Positions 46,517 through 59,525 are shown, numbered from the stretch's first letter. The stretch: 64,000 nucleotides of DNA from Grifola frondosa (GCA_001683735.1 LUGG01000006.1:868001-932000), one strand, 5' to 3'. Notes: generated by a model not told the origin, from the letters alone. Made by a program: numbers and translations.

Positions 46517-48080
46517 ATGGCCACCGATTCCTTGACCCTCGACGTATCTCCAGATGATATTCCTGTCAATGCGATCCCTTGTCTGACTTCTCTAGGCGCT
46601 ACGTACAATGTCCTCACGGGACTCTATGCGGATGCTCGGTCTTGGTGAGTGGTGATTGCTATAATTAGTTGCGGTACTCACCCTCATCTGCAGCAAGCAG
46701 ATCGTCATTAATTCGAGTATAATGGTGGGAAGACCGAACACCATGTCATCACGCCATGCTCATTGCTTCTCTCAAGCTACAGAGCCTTCTGCGCCCCGCG
46801 TTCCAGAAGGCGCTTGATGAAACAGATCCCATAGCAATATTTGAACAGTACGGAACGCATGTAGTCAACTCGATCACTGCCGGTGGCCGCGCGTCGTTCA
46901 CGTTTGCAGTGATGTACGCTCGAAAATGCTCCGCGTCTGAATCAGTCGGGGTCGCTGCCAGTCTCTGTCAAATTCCTTTCCTTATGGGACAGCTTAGCGC
47001 GGAGGAGCTAGCTGAATATGCGGAGACAATCTCGGATTTCCAAACTTCGAGGACGCAGAGGGTTCTGACTCAGGATGGCGCCCCGCAATATGGGAATGAC
47101 AGTTTCCTTACTCACATCACCGAGTGGGCTCGATCGGTGCAGGATTACACTGCATACGTCCTCAAGCTTTGCTGTGCTGCGTTTCCCCGAATTCATGCGG
47201 CTGCCTCGATTAAAATGAATAGATTCATCGACTTCGGGAAGATGCCTGCCTTTGTGTCTCTTCGGCAGCTCGCCTCCACTGCAAGCCGACAAAATGTCCT
47301 TAAAGGTGCATATGCACAGTATTGTCGGGATTTCGTGCCTCAATTTCAAATCAGTGGCCCGCACTTGCGTCTCACTTCTGTGAAGTCGCTGGATGCTTGC
47401 GGGAAAATATCGCTTGTGAGCATAGAGGACGGCTGAGATATGTATCCTCCTAGTGGTGAGTCCAAACTGCCATCCTCCGCATTGGCCATCTTCCGCTGAT
47501 ATGAAATTGTAGTTGACGACCTGTACTATGTCTCTCAGGCTTGGAGTATGGGGCTTCTGGGATTGGGCTATGCGGCTTTCGGCGCTGCAATATCCGAAAT
47601 AGTCACTCGTGTGCTTGCTCCAGTGGTACGATGGGAGACGGTCACGACTGATGCCGTCTACGGAAGAGTGTGGAAAGGGTATGGGCCCAACAACGATTAC
47701 GTTGTTCTGAGCAATGTCTGCTACTCGCTCGGGGGCCAGCCGCCCGCACAGCCGCCTGCCGAGTTGGTCAAGTCCATGCGAGCCGTCCACAACTGCGCAC
47801 TGAAAGCGGCGAAGTATGCATCCGAACACCCTCTTGATGGCTCCATCAATGGGAGATTGATCTCTAGTCCCTGGAGGTTCATGGCGAGTGGTTGGCGCCA
47901 CTCGATGATCCGTATGTGTGGAAGGTAGTGGTCAAGCTGCAGAGCGAAGATGCGGTGGAGAAAGGCTACGGCAAGGATGCCTTAGAACTGTGAGTCCACA
48001 TTATCGAGTAGTTGGAACATGTGTACGCTAGCTCTCTCCAATCAAACTTGCAATTGTGTTAACCATCTTAAGACAGGAGA
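46517..48080 (+). pseudogene. MACPF-domain gene, degenerate inverted copy
   Basis: A copy of the gene at 56780-58594 in opposite orientation. The first exon (ATG 46517, MATDSLTLDVSPDD to LYADARSW) and its intron are kept. After the following CAG acceptor about 27 nt match and then the copy jumps to SLLRPAFQKALDETDPIA, so the middle of the coding sequence (three exon parts) is deleted. The MACPF signature YGTHVVNSITAGGRASFTF (about 46852-46908) survives. A premature TGA follows the segment ending SIEDG (about 47435), and a frame change follows FMASG near 47892 that puts the remaining C-terminal sequence out of frame. MACPF proteins form membrane pores; this copy cannot make a complete one. Confidence 0.75.
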
Positions 48081-51000
48081 TACGCCGTAAGTATTGTCAT
48101 CGCGCCCATCCCCGATCGAACACGTGAATTTAATTTCAGTGGCATTAGCTTGTAGACCGTTCTGAGCGATGTGCTGTTTCGAGCAATGCAATGGCAAGCC
48201 ACTTGATAGGCACTTAGGGTTATCAGAACTCTTGTCAATTTACCGAACTCAGCTTCGTGTAATATTCACAAGTATATTCCAGATCAAATGGTCCAAGTAG
48301 TAAGGATATGAAGAAGACGTCTTGCTTACGTTCCTACTAGAAGCAGAGCCGAATTATGGCATCTGCCATCCGTGCGTCGAGAACATAATATGTTTGACAC
48401 ACTCAGATTACGCCCGCACCGGCACGTTTGTTGCTACGAAGAGAGCTTGTTCCCAAGGGGGCCGACACCTAGCGCAGTAGCTAAGGGGCTTTGAGTGGCG
48501 ACAGGTGCTGTGAATATAGCCGACGCCGTGACGTTCGAACTTCCCAGTCCCTCCGATGCGCGCGGACCTCTGCGACCTTGTCCATGGTCGCGTGGGACGT
48601 GGCAGACCAATCAAATGTAAGCGCAGGAATGTTGAATATATCCCTACGACCCCACAATACAGACCCCGAGTCAGCGGAGATGCAGGCTGCGGGATCTCTT
48701 CAATTCACCAGTGCTCATCCCCTGCTAGCAAATCGAACGAGCTGGAGTCGTCCCATCGATCATGACTTTTGTGAGCCTCACTGCCGCTACTAGGACGTCT
48801 AGGCCAGCATTAGCAGTGCACATTCAAGCGAGCTACAGCCTTGGCCTGAAGCCTGAATCAGCGAGTTTGGTTTATTCTGCGAGTCTGATTCGAATATATA
48901 CCTAGGAAAGATCACAACTACATGGTGTTGAATTTGGTATGAATGACACGACTTCGCTGGAATTGTCTAGAATTCAAATATTGAAGTGTGACAGATGTCT
49001 GAAGCACTTTCTACAATGTCAGATTTTGAGAGCAGAAACCGGAAATTTTTTGGACGCAAGCTTACAGTAAATAGCTGATAGCACGTACATTTCAAACCGA
49101 TATCTTCTCGGCGACGGACTGATGGGTTGCCTATGGCAGGGCTACATTACGGATGTCAGTAAAAATAATGAAGTTTATTTCGTTACAGTTACAGCTACTA
49201 ACTTACAACGTTTCGATATTTGCTTTCTGGAAGATGGTCTAGATATTGTCTTATGTCATCATATCATCCTGTAGGTTTTGTGCTGTTCTACTTAACCTTC
49301 TGAAATGTTACGCATTTGAGAGCTGCCGAAGGACGCACCGGGAGATAGGGTAGGACCGTATTGAGGAGCAAGTGTGATATCCTGTTCTTATCCGGTCTTT
49401 CGTCACAGCGGTGGTAGCCACATGAGGGATATTGACAACTGCGGATAGCAAGTGCCTCGTGCAGGCAACGAGCTGAGTGGTAACAAAAATACGGAATGTA
49501 TTAGACACGCAGTTTTCAATTGAACAAGATTCAATGTGCTCACGGGCCGCTGGTTTAAAACAATAAGCATGTAGGATGGGTCATCTCGCAGCTGCTGAAT
49601 CAACGAGATTGAGCCATCTGAACCACATCAGGACTACTACATTGTCCTTGGAGACGCCTCTTTTCAAAGCATACCCTTTGAGGCTTGGTGAACGCGTACG
49701 AACTCGCTCGTGAAACAATACTCGGCGCTTTAAGGCAACCAACGAGTTGCACACGGTTCAAATAATTGGTTCTCGGAAAACACCGAATAACATTAGGTTA
49801 GGGCTTATGATCAAATGTGGACTCGCACTCGTAATACGGCGCCACCTGAATTCAAGTTCGCTGGGAGGAACGGTCAGACGTAGGACATCAAAATGCGTCG
49901 TCCATACATTCGTGGTGAGCGCAGGTCATTACCAGTAGATGAGAGCATTTCTGATCATTACAGGAGCCGATGTAGTTACTTCACTAAATTGGAAATACTT
50001 GCGCCTGTCATGACAAGCGTACGGTGGTAGCCCGGGAAAGTGAAAGTGAAAGACACTGGCTCATCATGAATTGAAAGCTAGGCTTTTGCTAGGAAACCTG
50101 GTATAGAATATAATTTGGTGAGCGACATGCTAGCATATGGATTGGAGCATGAGGAAAATCGTCACCTATAAGTACGGGACGGTATCGTCGAACGCGTCTT
50201 CTCGTCATGACTGGATGAGACCTTGACGCAGTAGCAAGCACATTCCCGCAAGAAATGGCACGCCCGTGCTATTTCTTGCGCAGAATAGGTTCGCAACTGC
50301 TGGACTCGCCGCAACAGACCCTCCACGTCCTGCGTCTCGGGAGAATCCTCGTCTGGCCAAGAGATCGTCTGCTGTTCATGAGGCTGGGATGTATCTAATG
50401 CCGTCCATTCTGTCGTACGAGGAGAACACATGAGTCCCCAAAGAGGGAGGGACGAACCAACGGCCACCCTGTACGTCAGGCAGCGCGACGGGACTTGACA
50501 ACTCCGCGGAGAGGTGACGTGAACTCATTCGTGCGTAATATATGATCATTGTAACAGTTTTTCCAACAGAGCCTTTAGGAACACGTACCGGAATGACGCA
50601 AGTGGTATGGGCCGTCAAGTACCGCAGGGATATCCAGCGGAGAACGAGGGCTCGCATAGTGCGGAGAGGCAAGCCACCTCCAAAGCTTCCGAGGAGGCAT
50701 GAAGAATGGGAGTGAGGCTCAACATGATGGGGCGGTGGAATATATACCGCTGCCGGGAGTACGGTGAGTAAGCAAGCGATGCGATGGATTATAAATAAAG
50801 GGTGCTCTTTGCGCTGGTCATGAGGAGACTTCACCCTCGATCCTTCGCCGCGGAAGCAAGAACCAATCTGTATCGGAATTCCGATGGTTCGACGACAAAC
50901 GTGTACATCAGCCCTCCCATCTCGCGCGAAGCCTCAAGGACGCTGGCTCCTGGCTAGCGCGCGGACCTCGCCTCTGGTTGGTCTTGAAGGTGAGCATGTA

Positions 51001-53585
51001 CGGTGCTTCTCAGGCGGATCGCTGAGGACGTATGGACGCAGCTGACGAGATGTAGTAGAAGAGACACCGAGCCAGGGGAAAGAGAAAAGCACCCGGGCGC
51101 TGTGCACGGCCGAAGACGGACAATCAATGTCAATGTCACGTTCTTATCCAACGCACACGGTGCGATATCTGCCACCTGGCTACCAGCTTCCTCCCCGGTC
51201 CCACGCCAGCTTTCTTGACGTCGTCTGCCCACCTATCACAGTGCTGCCCCTGCCTCACAGTTCATATCTGCAAGAACGTGTACCGCGCCGGGACGACGTT
51301 GCCCGACACGGCGTCTTCTCTAAACCTCGCCGGCGATGCGTCCCTGGGTCGTCTGGCCATCCACGACCCTCTTTTCTCTGCCTGCGAGCAGCACGCAGTC
51401 GTTTCACGTCTGTCGCTTACGTTGCGCGTGCCCCTCGCGCGTCGGAGGAAGTCTACGGCAGGCCCCCATCTGCGATTCCAGCAAGTCCGCCGGGACGCTG
51501 ATAAACCTGCGGCCGAATGCATGCATTTCGCTGAAGAGAGGAATCCGAGAACCATACGGACCGATTGCAGCGGATCGATATCGTGCTACCAGGTCCCCAG
51601 AATGGCCGGCCCTACCTGTGGGGCTCCTCCTGCGTGTACAGCGCTGCGTTACGACAGCAGAGCTCATGGAGACCTCCGTTCTTTAGGAAGACATGCTTGC
51701 ATTTTGAGCTTGAAGACAAGGGCTGGGTTGTCCGCTGCGCGTGGGATATGCAGCTATCAGCTGCATATTCTGACACATTAGCTCGGCCGCCCGGCTTGGC
51801 TCTGGACGGATTGTGACATTTTATTCTTCATTTACAGGCATAATGGTCCGCGAACAGGAGGTTTGCAGATTCGCTCACAGACGGGGAGAGATGAACGCTC
51901 GCAGTGCAGTCCTGTCACCGTCGAATTTCGTCCCCTCATCACTTCTGTGGCGTGGCAAACATTTGCAGTCGTATTTCCCCCGCTAATGACGCTGTGTGTA
52001 CAGATGCCCACAACACGTTGAACAAGCACTCAGCAAGCGCCGGAACGTGTTAGGGGACGTAGAGTCAGAGCAACGCTGCTGGCACGGGAACACTCGTTAC
52101 TATTTTTTGACAATCTAACAACAAAATATTACGTGCATTCAGGTATTTCGACCCCGACCGCTCCGTACGTTATGATTAATGGACTGCGTAAAGGACGAGT
52201 GCATGTGGCTGGATGAGCGCTAGCCGTTTACCTTGCTGCAACAAATCGGAAGTGGAGGTGCCCGAAGCGTGCAGTGTCGAGTAAACGTCATGAGACAGCG
52301 CCGAAGATAAGTAAGTGGCGAGACACCCTCAACGTAGTGGGACCGGCGGAGAAAGGCCGTGGCTGGGAGGGGCAAGGAGCGAACTCGACAATGTTCGTAC
52401 GAGCTTGTATACTTGGCGAGAATAGTTCGAGATCAACGGATCACGACCGCCGTAGCGTTCGGATGTCATATACACAAAGAAAGATACATGCTCGGAAGGC
52501 AGAACCAAACGGCGCCCGGCTGAGGGGGAAGCGACGAAACGCTGTGGAATAAGTGAATACAGGGACGTACGATTCGCGGCGGCGCATGGAGGCCAATACA
52601 AAGCATTCAGCAGGGCAAAAGTCCCGGAGCGATCAAATCGTACTTGGAAGAGTCGAACACACAGTAGATGGAGCAGCGTGCACGATCGATAAGACCATCG
52701 CGGTGAGAACGGTCCACGGCTGTGGAAATGAACATCTTCTCACACGGCGAAGGCAGCTGCGCATGACGCTCGCCGTCGAGGCAGTTTGAGCGGGGAGATT
52801 GAGCGTACGTGGCGGGGTTGGTGGTGTCGCGCGCGTTGGCAGGACGTCCTGCGGATTTGCGTGGTTCGCGTTTCAGGCTGCGTCGGATGCTTCGCGGCGG
52901 GAACAGGATAGCATCGAAGTGCAAGTTGTCAGCGAAAATACTTCCGCTTTAATCTCAGATCAGATAAAGTAGAAACTCCGCGATTGTTACACGCTTCTTC
53001 TCCTTGGCGCCCTGACGATATTCGCGACGCCGACTGCAACGACGCCGCCGCCCAGTGCGCAGAGACACCGCTGCGGCTGGCTTGAGCTAGGTCGTCGGAG
53101 GCTGCTTAGGCTGCCGCAATGCCGAGGAGCGGAGTGTGGATAATGCTCGGTGCGTCGGGAGAAATAAAAAAGTCCGTGTGCCTCGCAGACCTAACCCTAG
53201 GGCTGGGAAGAAGGATTGGCAAAGGGAGAACCGCATCCGACCCCTTCGCAGTGCGAGAGGAGCACTATGTCTTTTCTGGGCCCGTCTTTCTCGCTTCTGT
53301 CATATCCCACCTGTCTCTCTCCGACCGCCTTCCGTATATTCCTCCATCATGTTCTACCGCCCTCGTCTCCTCCCCACCCTCTCTCCAGCTTCCACGCTCT
53401 CGTCGGCATATACTGCCTCCACCTGATTCCTCGTATCTCGTGAATGTTGTTTACGTTCCTGACGCATCAACTGTGCCCTCCTTTCCCGGTCCTCCGAACT
53501 TTCGTCAAGTACCCCGCTGCTTGGGTCTGTCTTAAATACACGGTGCCTGATCTTCTACACAATCAGTCAAGACTTGCCACCTTCC
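48081..53585. other. Long gene-poor region
   Basis: 5.5 kb without a recognisable gene. A minus-strand frame at 50162-50467 (containing QTISWPDEDSPETQDVEGL and LRRVQQLRTYSAQEIARACH) with a possible upstream exon at 50580-50834 looks moderately coding but has no family features. Open frames on both strands at 51000-51800 and 52270-52920 are GC-rich shadows of each other. The last 400 bases are CT-rich and probably the promoter and leader of the monooxygenase at 53586. Confidence 0.35.
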
Positions 53586-55523
53586 ATGAACAACACATCC
53601 AAGTTTACAGTCGCAATCTGGTATGTCTCTACCCCATATCGCTGTGGAGTTGCACTGAAATCCATCTAGCGGCGGCGGAGTGGGCGGGCTCATCTGCGCT
53701 GTGGCGTTGTCTCGTTACGAAAACATCCAGGTCGACATCTATGAGGCCGCTCAACACTTCGCAGAAATTGGCGCAGGCATCGGCATGTGGCCGCGTGCTT
53801 GGAAAATCATGAAGAGCTTGGGTCTCGATAGGGACCTTGGCGATATTGCTATTGTACCACCTGATAATCACCCTAGTATGCTCGTCCCATCGCATATAGT
53901 CGAAGTAATTGCTGACTCTGACACTCCAGAGGTCGCATTTAATTTCCGCAAAGGAGACCAGCCGGAAGGGTTGAGCTTTTATACACTTGAAACACCCGGT
54001 GAGCTCTCGCCTCATCGTCTATGGTATATCACCTCTGATGCATCCAACCGCAAGGAGGGATGATAAGCTTCCACCGCGCCGAGTTCCACAATGTCCTGCT
54101 ACGACACCTCTCTCCATCATGTCGCACCCACTGCCGCAAGCGTCTCGTGTCCTACTCTCAGCCCGTCTCTTCATCATCATATGACCCCCACACGTTCCTC
54201 CGCCCTCCTGTAAAATTGCGCTTCCAGGACGGCACGACAGCCCACTGCGATCTCCTTATCGGCGCGGACGGCGTCAAGTCCGCCGTGCGCATGTCGCTCG
54301 TGCACGAGCTGTCAGCGAGCGCGCGGGCAGGCGGCCGGACGCACGACGCCGAGGACCTCCTACGTGCAGCCGAGCCGAGATGGAGCGGGATGTCCGCGTA
54401 TCGCGCGACCATTCCCGCTGAGACCCTCCGTATGCGGTTACCTGGGCACCGCGTGCTCACCGATCCGATGGTTGTAGGTCGCTCGCCTTCGCTCCCCTGG
54501 AATGCTGCTGACAGGTATTTATCGATGCGTGATTATCATTGATGTGACAGTATTTCGGGAAGAACACGGTAAATGCATTTCTCCATTCCCGGCAGCTGCC
54601 GCCGCTGACCATCAGTTGTTCGTGTCTGCAGCAGATGACAGTGTACCCGATTTCGCGCGGGACAATCATCAACTTTGCGGCGTTTCGGGCATGCTACGAC
54701 CTCGAGCACACAACGTTTGATGCACCCTGGGTACAGGACGTCCCCTTAGATGAGTTGTTTGACGACTTTGCGCGATGGGAGCCAGAGGTGCAGGCGCTCT
54801 TCCAGGTATATATATTTCTGTCGTTTTTTGGTGGGTATATGCTGAACTGTGGCGTAACAGTGTGTACGGAAGATAAATCGGTGGGCGATACACACGTCGG
54901 CGCCGCTTCCGTCCTTCGTATCGGGCCGTGTGGCGCTCCTCGGCGATGCGGTGAGGACGCCGAAACTTCTTCTCCGAGAACGGCGCACTGACTGACAGCG
55001 ATCGGCGGGTGTGATAGGCGCACGCGATGATGCCATTCCAGGGTGCAGGCGCAGGGCAGGCGATCGAGGCAAGTCACGTCACCCTGTCTTCCTGCCTGCC
55101 ACTAATGTCACACACTTCGCGCCCGCTGCAGGATGCGTACGTGCTCTCGACGCTGCTCGGGCACCGCCGCGCGACCCGGGCGACGCTCCCGCGCGTGCTG
55201 CAGGTGTACGACGCGGTGCGCCGGCCGTTCGCGCAGCGCGTCGCGGAGAGTTCGCGCGAGAACGGGATGTTGTATACGCTTAACTTCCCCGGGCTCACGT
55301 TCGACGCGCCCGTGTACGACGCAGATGCGGAGAAGCTCGCGGAGATCCGTGCGCGCATCCGGATGAACTGGGAGTGGGCGTGGAGACGAGCGTGGATGGG
55401 GACGTCGAGCGCGCGCTGCGTATGCTGGAGGGCGGGCATGAACGGGATGGGCGTGTTCGGGGACAGTATATTAAATACCTGGTTTGCAGCTATAATTCGG
55501 AATATCGATCAGATGTGGAATGA
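53586..55523 (+). CDS. FAD-dependent monooxygenase (salicylate hydroxylase-like), with an apparent frameshift
   Basis: About eight exons. It starts MNNTSKFTVAI (53586-53620); after a GTATGT intron comes the FAD-binding Rossmann motif CGGGVGGLICAVALSRY. MISFHRAEFHNVLLRHL, the DG motif LLIGADGVKSAVR, TVYPISRGTIINF, and the GD motif split over exons (VALLGDA, AHAMMPFQGAGAGQAIE) follow, then DAYVLSTLLG. Class A flavin monooxygenases hydroxylate aromatic or related substrates with NAD(P)H and O2; the substrate here is unknown. The intron after QAIE has a GC donor (GCAAGT). Oddity: at about 55378-55384 (TGGAGACG) the frame switches from IRMNWEWAW to TSVDGDVERALRMLE, best explained by one missing G; the stop is then at 55521-55523. 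A copy of its 3' part occurs at 56231. Confidence 0.84.
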
Positions 55524-56230
55524 ATTGCTGATGGTGTGGTTGTACTTAGGTTGGTTTGTTGACCGTCGTTGTCAGGTCGTTGGCCGCTACGCTGGGAATA
55601 GGCCGCAGTGTCGACATACGCCACAATATTCCCTCTTGTACGACTGATGACGCAATAAGACATTGGTAGTCCATATGGTGGGGTCTATGCTGTGGATCGT
55701 ACACTCGTACCTTGATGTGGTGCCTCCATCCTTTCGCTCTGCACACCCTCGAGCAATTTAGGAACTGAAATATATGCACACAACGTTCGCAAGATGATCC
55801 CACATAGGACGTCTAGATCTTCTCCCAGAATAGCGAGTATCGATACTTTACAACTACGACAGTAAGTAAACAAAATCTGTTGTCGTTACTAACATACTGA
55901 ATTCAACATCATTTACGTCAGGTCCAAAATTATTATGAGGTTGCGGTGTGTTCTCCTTCATCGGACCGCTTAACCCAATTGTGAGTATGTCCTGGAATCA
56001 GACTTACAGAGAGCAACTTAGAATGGCTTATTTGGGTCTGGGAAACAAGGTTGTAATGAGGTCAAATATGCCTCTGCCAATGCCAACAAAGAACGACAGG
56101 TGGTGTCCTAGTGGCAGAAGACCCAACGCATTTATTAGCAAAATACAAGGACCCGGTGAAGACGTTCCGTAGCCTGTATCTCCCTCATGATGACGTGTGT
56201 ATTCCGGACTGCAATAGAATCCCCAGATTC
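55524..56230. other. Intergenic, nothing recognised
   Basis: 3' flank of the monooxygenase. A short plus frame near 56111-56170 reads DPTHLLAKYKDPVKTF, which looks coding but is isolated and unidentified. Confidence 0.35.
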
Positions 56231-56292
56231 ATGTTCTACGCGACCGCGGACACGCTCGCGGAGGTCCGTGCGCGCATCAGGATGAACTGGGG
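56231..56292 (+). pseudogene. Fragment of the FAD monooxygenase 3' coding region
   Basis: Reads FYATADTLAEVRARIRMNW, parallel to YDADAEKLAEIRARIRMNW of the gene 0.9 kb upstream (about 55315-55371). The nucleotide similarity is high over about 60 bp and stops abruptly on both sides, so this is a small local duplicate or the last trace of a tandem copy. Confidence 0.6.
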
Positions 56293-56779
56293 CGTTCGAA
56301 CGTGCAGCGTCGACCATACTCACAGCCACCAGTCACCACTCGAAGCTCGTTGCCTGCTGCATTGGGCATTGGGCCTTGCTGAAAAAAATAATGGCTGCCT
56401 GAAAAGCAACGAACATGCTGACGTTAGTTCATATCCAACATGCAGTGGCATCGACGTACAGTGGCAGAAGACATTACAATCGGGTCCACCTCTAGGAGGA
56501 ACGTAATCAAGATGTCTCCTCCACGTTCTTGTTGAACTATTTCGGTCGTGCACAACGCGCAACTCGTGATATACAAGACGAAATTTGCCATGTCTCTAAC
56601 TACGGACTCTGTTGATCATATTGACGAAATTGCAGAACGACTCTGAGAGAATGTATGTATCCACATCAACGTGCGTGCGTCTCGCACTTGGTAAATTGTA
56701 GACTGGCAAGCACTACTCTAAAACCTCTTCGCCATGGCCTTTGTCCACATATGCTCCAGCCAACCACCACAAAGTCGGT

Positions 56780-58594
56780 CTATCTGATCACTACCTCATC
56801 CATGTTCCACACATACGGATCATCGAGCGGCGCCACACCGCTCGCTGTGAATCTCCAGGGACTAGAGATCTTCTTCTCATTGATGGGCTTGTCGAACTCT
56901 TCCTCTGAAACACTCCAGATCGAGCCGCCAGGTGAAGAGCCTTTAAGAGGGAATTCGTTCGCATATTTCGCCGCTTTCAGTGCGCATCTGTGGATGGCTC
57001 GCATGGACTTCACCAGTTCTGTGGGCGGCTGTGCGGGCGGCTGGCCCCCGAGCGAGTAGCAGACATTGCTCAGAACGACGTAATCGCTGTTGGGCCCATA
57101 GCCTTTCCACACCCTTCCGTAGCGGGAATCGGTCGTGACCGTCTCCCATCGCACCACTGGAGCAAGCACACCAGTGATTATTTCGGATATTGCAGCGCCG
57201 TACGTCGTGGAGGCAAATCCCAGAAGCCCCACACTCCAAGGCTGAGAGACGTAGTACAGGTCGTCAACTATAACTTCATGTCAGCGGACAATGGCCAACG
57301 CGGAGGATGGCAGTTTGGGCTCACCACTGGGAGGATAAGTGTACATATTCCAGGACGGTTCTATGCTCACAAGTGTCATTTTCCCACAAGCATCCAGCGA
57401 CTTTACAGGAGTGAGACGCAAGTACGGGCCACTGATTTGAAATTGGGGTACGAAATCCCGACAGTACTGTCCATATGCATCTTTAAGGACATTTTGCCGG
57501 CTTGTAGTAGATGCGAGCTGCCAAAGAGGCACAAAGCCAGGGATACTCCCGAAGTCGACGAATCTGGTCAAAGAATTAGCGTAAAAGCGCAGAAATGTAG
57601 TAGAGCAATAACCGCGTACGCAGTGTAATCCTCCACCGATCGAGCCCACTCGCCGATGTGAGTAAGGAAACTGTCATTTCCGTATTCGGGGGCGCCGCCC
57701 TGGGTCAGAACCCTCTGCGTGCTCGAAGTTTGGAAATTCGAGATCGTCTCCGCATATTTAACTTTCTCCTCCGCGCTAAGCTGTCCCATAAGGAATTTGA
57801 CGGTGAGACTGGCAGCGACCTCAACTGATTCAGATGCAGTGTATTTCCGAGCGTCGGTTGCAAATGTAAACGACGCGCGGCCGCCGGCGGTGAGCGAGTT
57901 GACTACATGCGTCCCGTACTGTTCGAATATGGCTATGGGATCTGCTTCGTCGAGCACATTCTTGAACGCGGGGCGCAGAAGGCTCTGTAGCTCGAGAGGT
58001 GGCGGAAGGGAGAGTGTATATAGATTAACGTTGTGCATGACCCTGGTGAACGAGTTGGCGACGCTACTGGTCTCCTCCGAGCTGTAGTCGACCGAGACTG
58101 AACCGGTGAAGAACGGGTATTCTGCACCAAGCTGAAAGGTTGAAGTCAGTGTTGAAACCAATACAAGGGACGAAAGTCAAATACCTCCGTGCGGCTAGCT
58201 AAGCTCTTAGTGTACTCTTCTGTGGATTCTCCGTGGTTAGATGCAAAAAGTGTGTTCACGTAGGATTGAAAGTTGACAGAATCTGGGATTGCCCAGACCT
58301 TGCCATTGGCACCAAAGGATGTTTCATAATAGGCGGCTAAATGACAAGAATAAGCATGGCGCGCTGACATAGTGCTAAGTTATCCCACCATTGTTCCAAT
58401 CCATGACGATTTGCTTGCTGCAGATGAGGATGAGTACTACAACCAATTATACCAATCACCACTCACCAAGACCGAGCATCCGCATAGAGTCCTGTGAGGA
58501 CATTGTACGTAGCGCCTAGAGAAGTCAGACAAGGGATCATATTAACAGGAATATCATCTGGGGATACATCGAGGGTCAAGGAATCCGTAGCCAT
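56780..58594 (-). CDS. MACPF-domain protein with a Vps62-like C-terminal region
   Basis: Exons: 58467-58594, 58389-58417, 58185-58336, 57621-58131, 57326-57563 and 56780-57267, with in-phase junctions (GTGAGT, GTGGGA, GTATTT, GTACGC and GTGAGC donors). No secretion signal is evident. The MACPF core has the signature YGTHVVNSLTAGGRASFTF (near residue 190) and the helices around it. The last exon has VVRWETVTTDSRYGRVWKGY and NSDYVVLSNVCYSLGG, which recalls Vps62/DUF946-type sequence; I am not certain of that. MACPF proteins oligomerise into membrane pores, in fungi usually for defence or interaction; no partner such as an aegerolysin is visible nearby. The gene looks intact. Its C-terminus may be shortened compared with the degenerate copy, which continues past PYVWK with more coding-like sequence. 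Confidence 0.78.
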
Positions 58595-59525
58595 AGTGGA
58601 GGATGTCTCAAGCTGAATCAAGCGAGGAGAATGGGGCTGGGTTCAAGCAATGGAAAACGCTGAAATTTATAGCGGCTCAGACCACGCCTGCGTAGCAGAT
58701 AGTCCGAGTCTTCGCCGATACTGTCTGCGCTAGGATAAGCGAGAACATCATGCCCTGGTGACGTGGTCGGTAGCGAATAATAGAACTGTTGCATGTCAGT
58801 ATCATCGCAGTATGTTTCTGCTGCTGGGAGCATCAGACCATTGGTTTCCGGCCTTCGATGTTTCGGGCTGGGTCACAAGCTGAGACCGGAACTCTATATG
58901 ACATAGATTAGAACGTAACGTGCACAGATGATTATCAACTATTCAAGGCAAAGCGCCAAATATCACTACTACCGGAGACATGGGGAATGGCATCTGATTA
59001 GCATGTGAGCTTGAACTCCCGATTAGAAGACGCCATAGAATTCAACTTGGATGACTTCGAAGTTCGAACGACGCTTAGCGCTCACAGCGCCAAGCAAGAA
59101 CCAAAGAATTGTTTAGCTAACTGATCATGTACATGCTAGTAAATTGCGTGTAGCACGATCTCCTTCTGTTTCCGTCCATCAAATTCTCGGACCACAATAT
59201 CCTCTGACATTGGAACCTCACGTACCTGAGCCGACAGTAGCTATTTTGAGGCCTCTATCGTGTCCAGCGCTAGGTGGGCCGAGCAACGTCTTGGTGGCAT
59301 TGAGAGAAGACCAGAACGACATCGACTTGGAAGGGTACTTGAAGACACCTGATCGAATCTATAATTGAGCGATAAGAAATTTTTGAGAATCGTAGCCATC
59401 TTTACGGATGTCTGGTTGAGTTGGAAATGGGAGTGCTGGCTCCGAGTTGGCTCCTTGGGAAAATGTTACCACGGACGAGGGTACTGCTTAACATCGCGTC
59501 CATATTGTCTTTCGACTTCGGTTGG
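58595..59525. other. 5' flank of the MACPF gene
   Basis: 58618-58833 (minus) is related to the flank of the degenerate copy at 46265-46516. A plus frame at 59144-59368 (EPTVAILRPLSCPALGGPSN) is unidentified. Confidence 0.35.

Noticed and set aside
51000..51820. Long overlapping open frames on both strands
   Set aside because: Three frames are open at once, a sign of GC-rich noncoding sequence; none shows a domain or splice partners.
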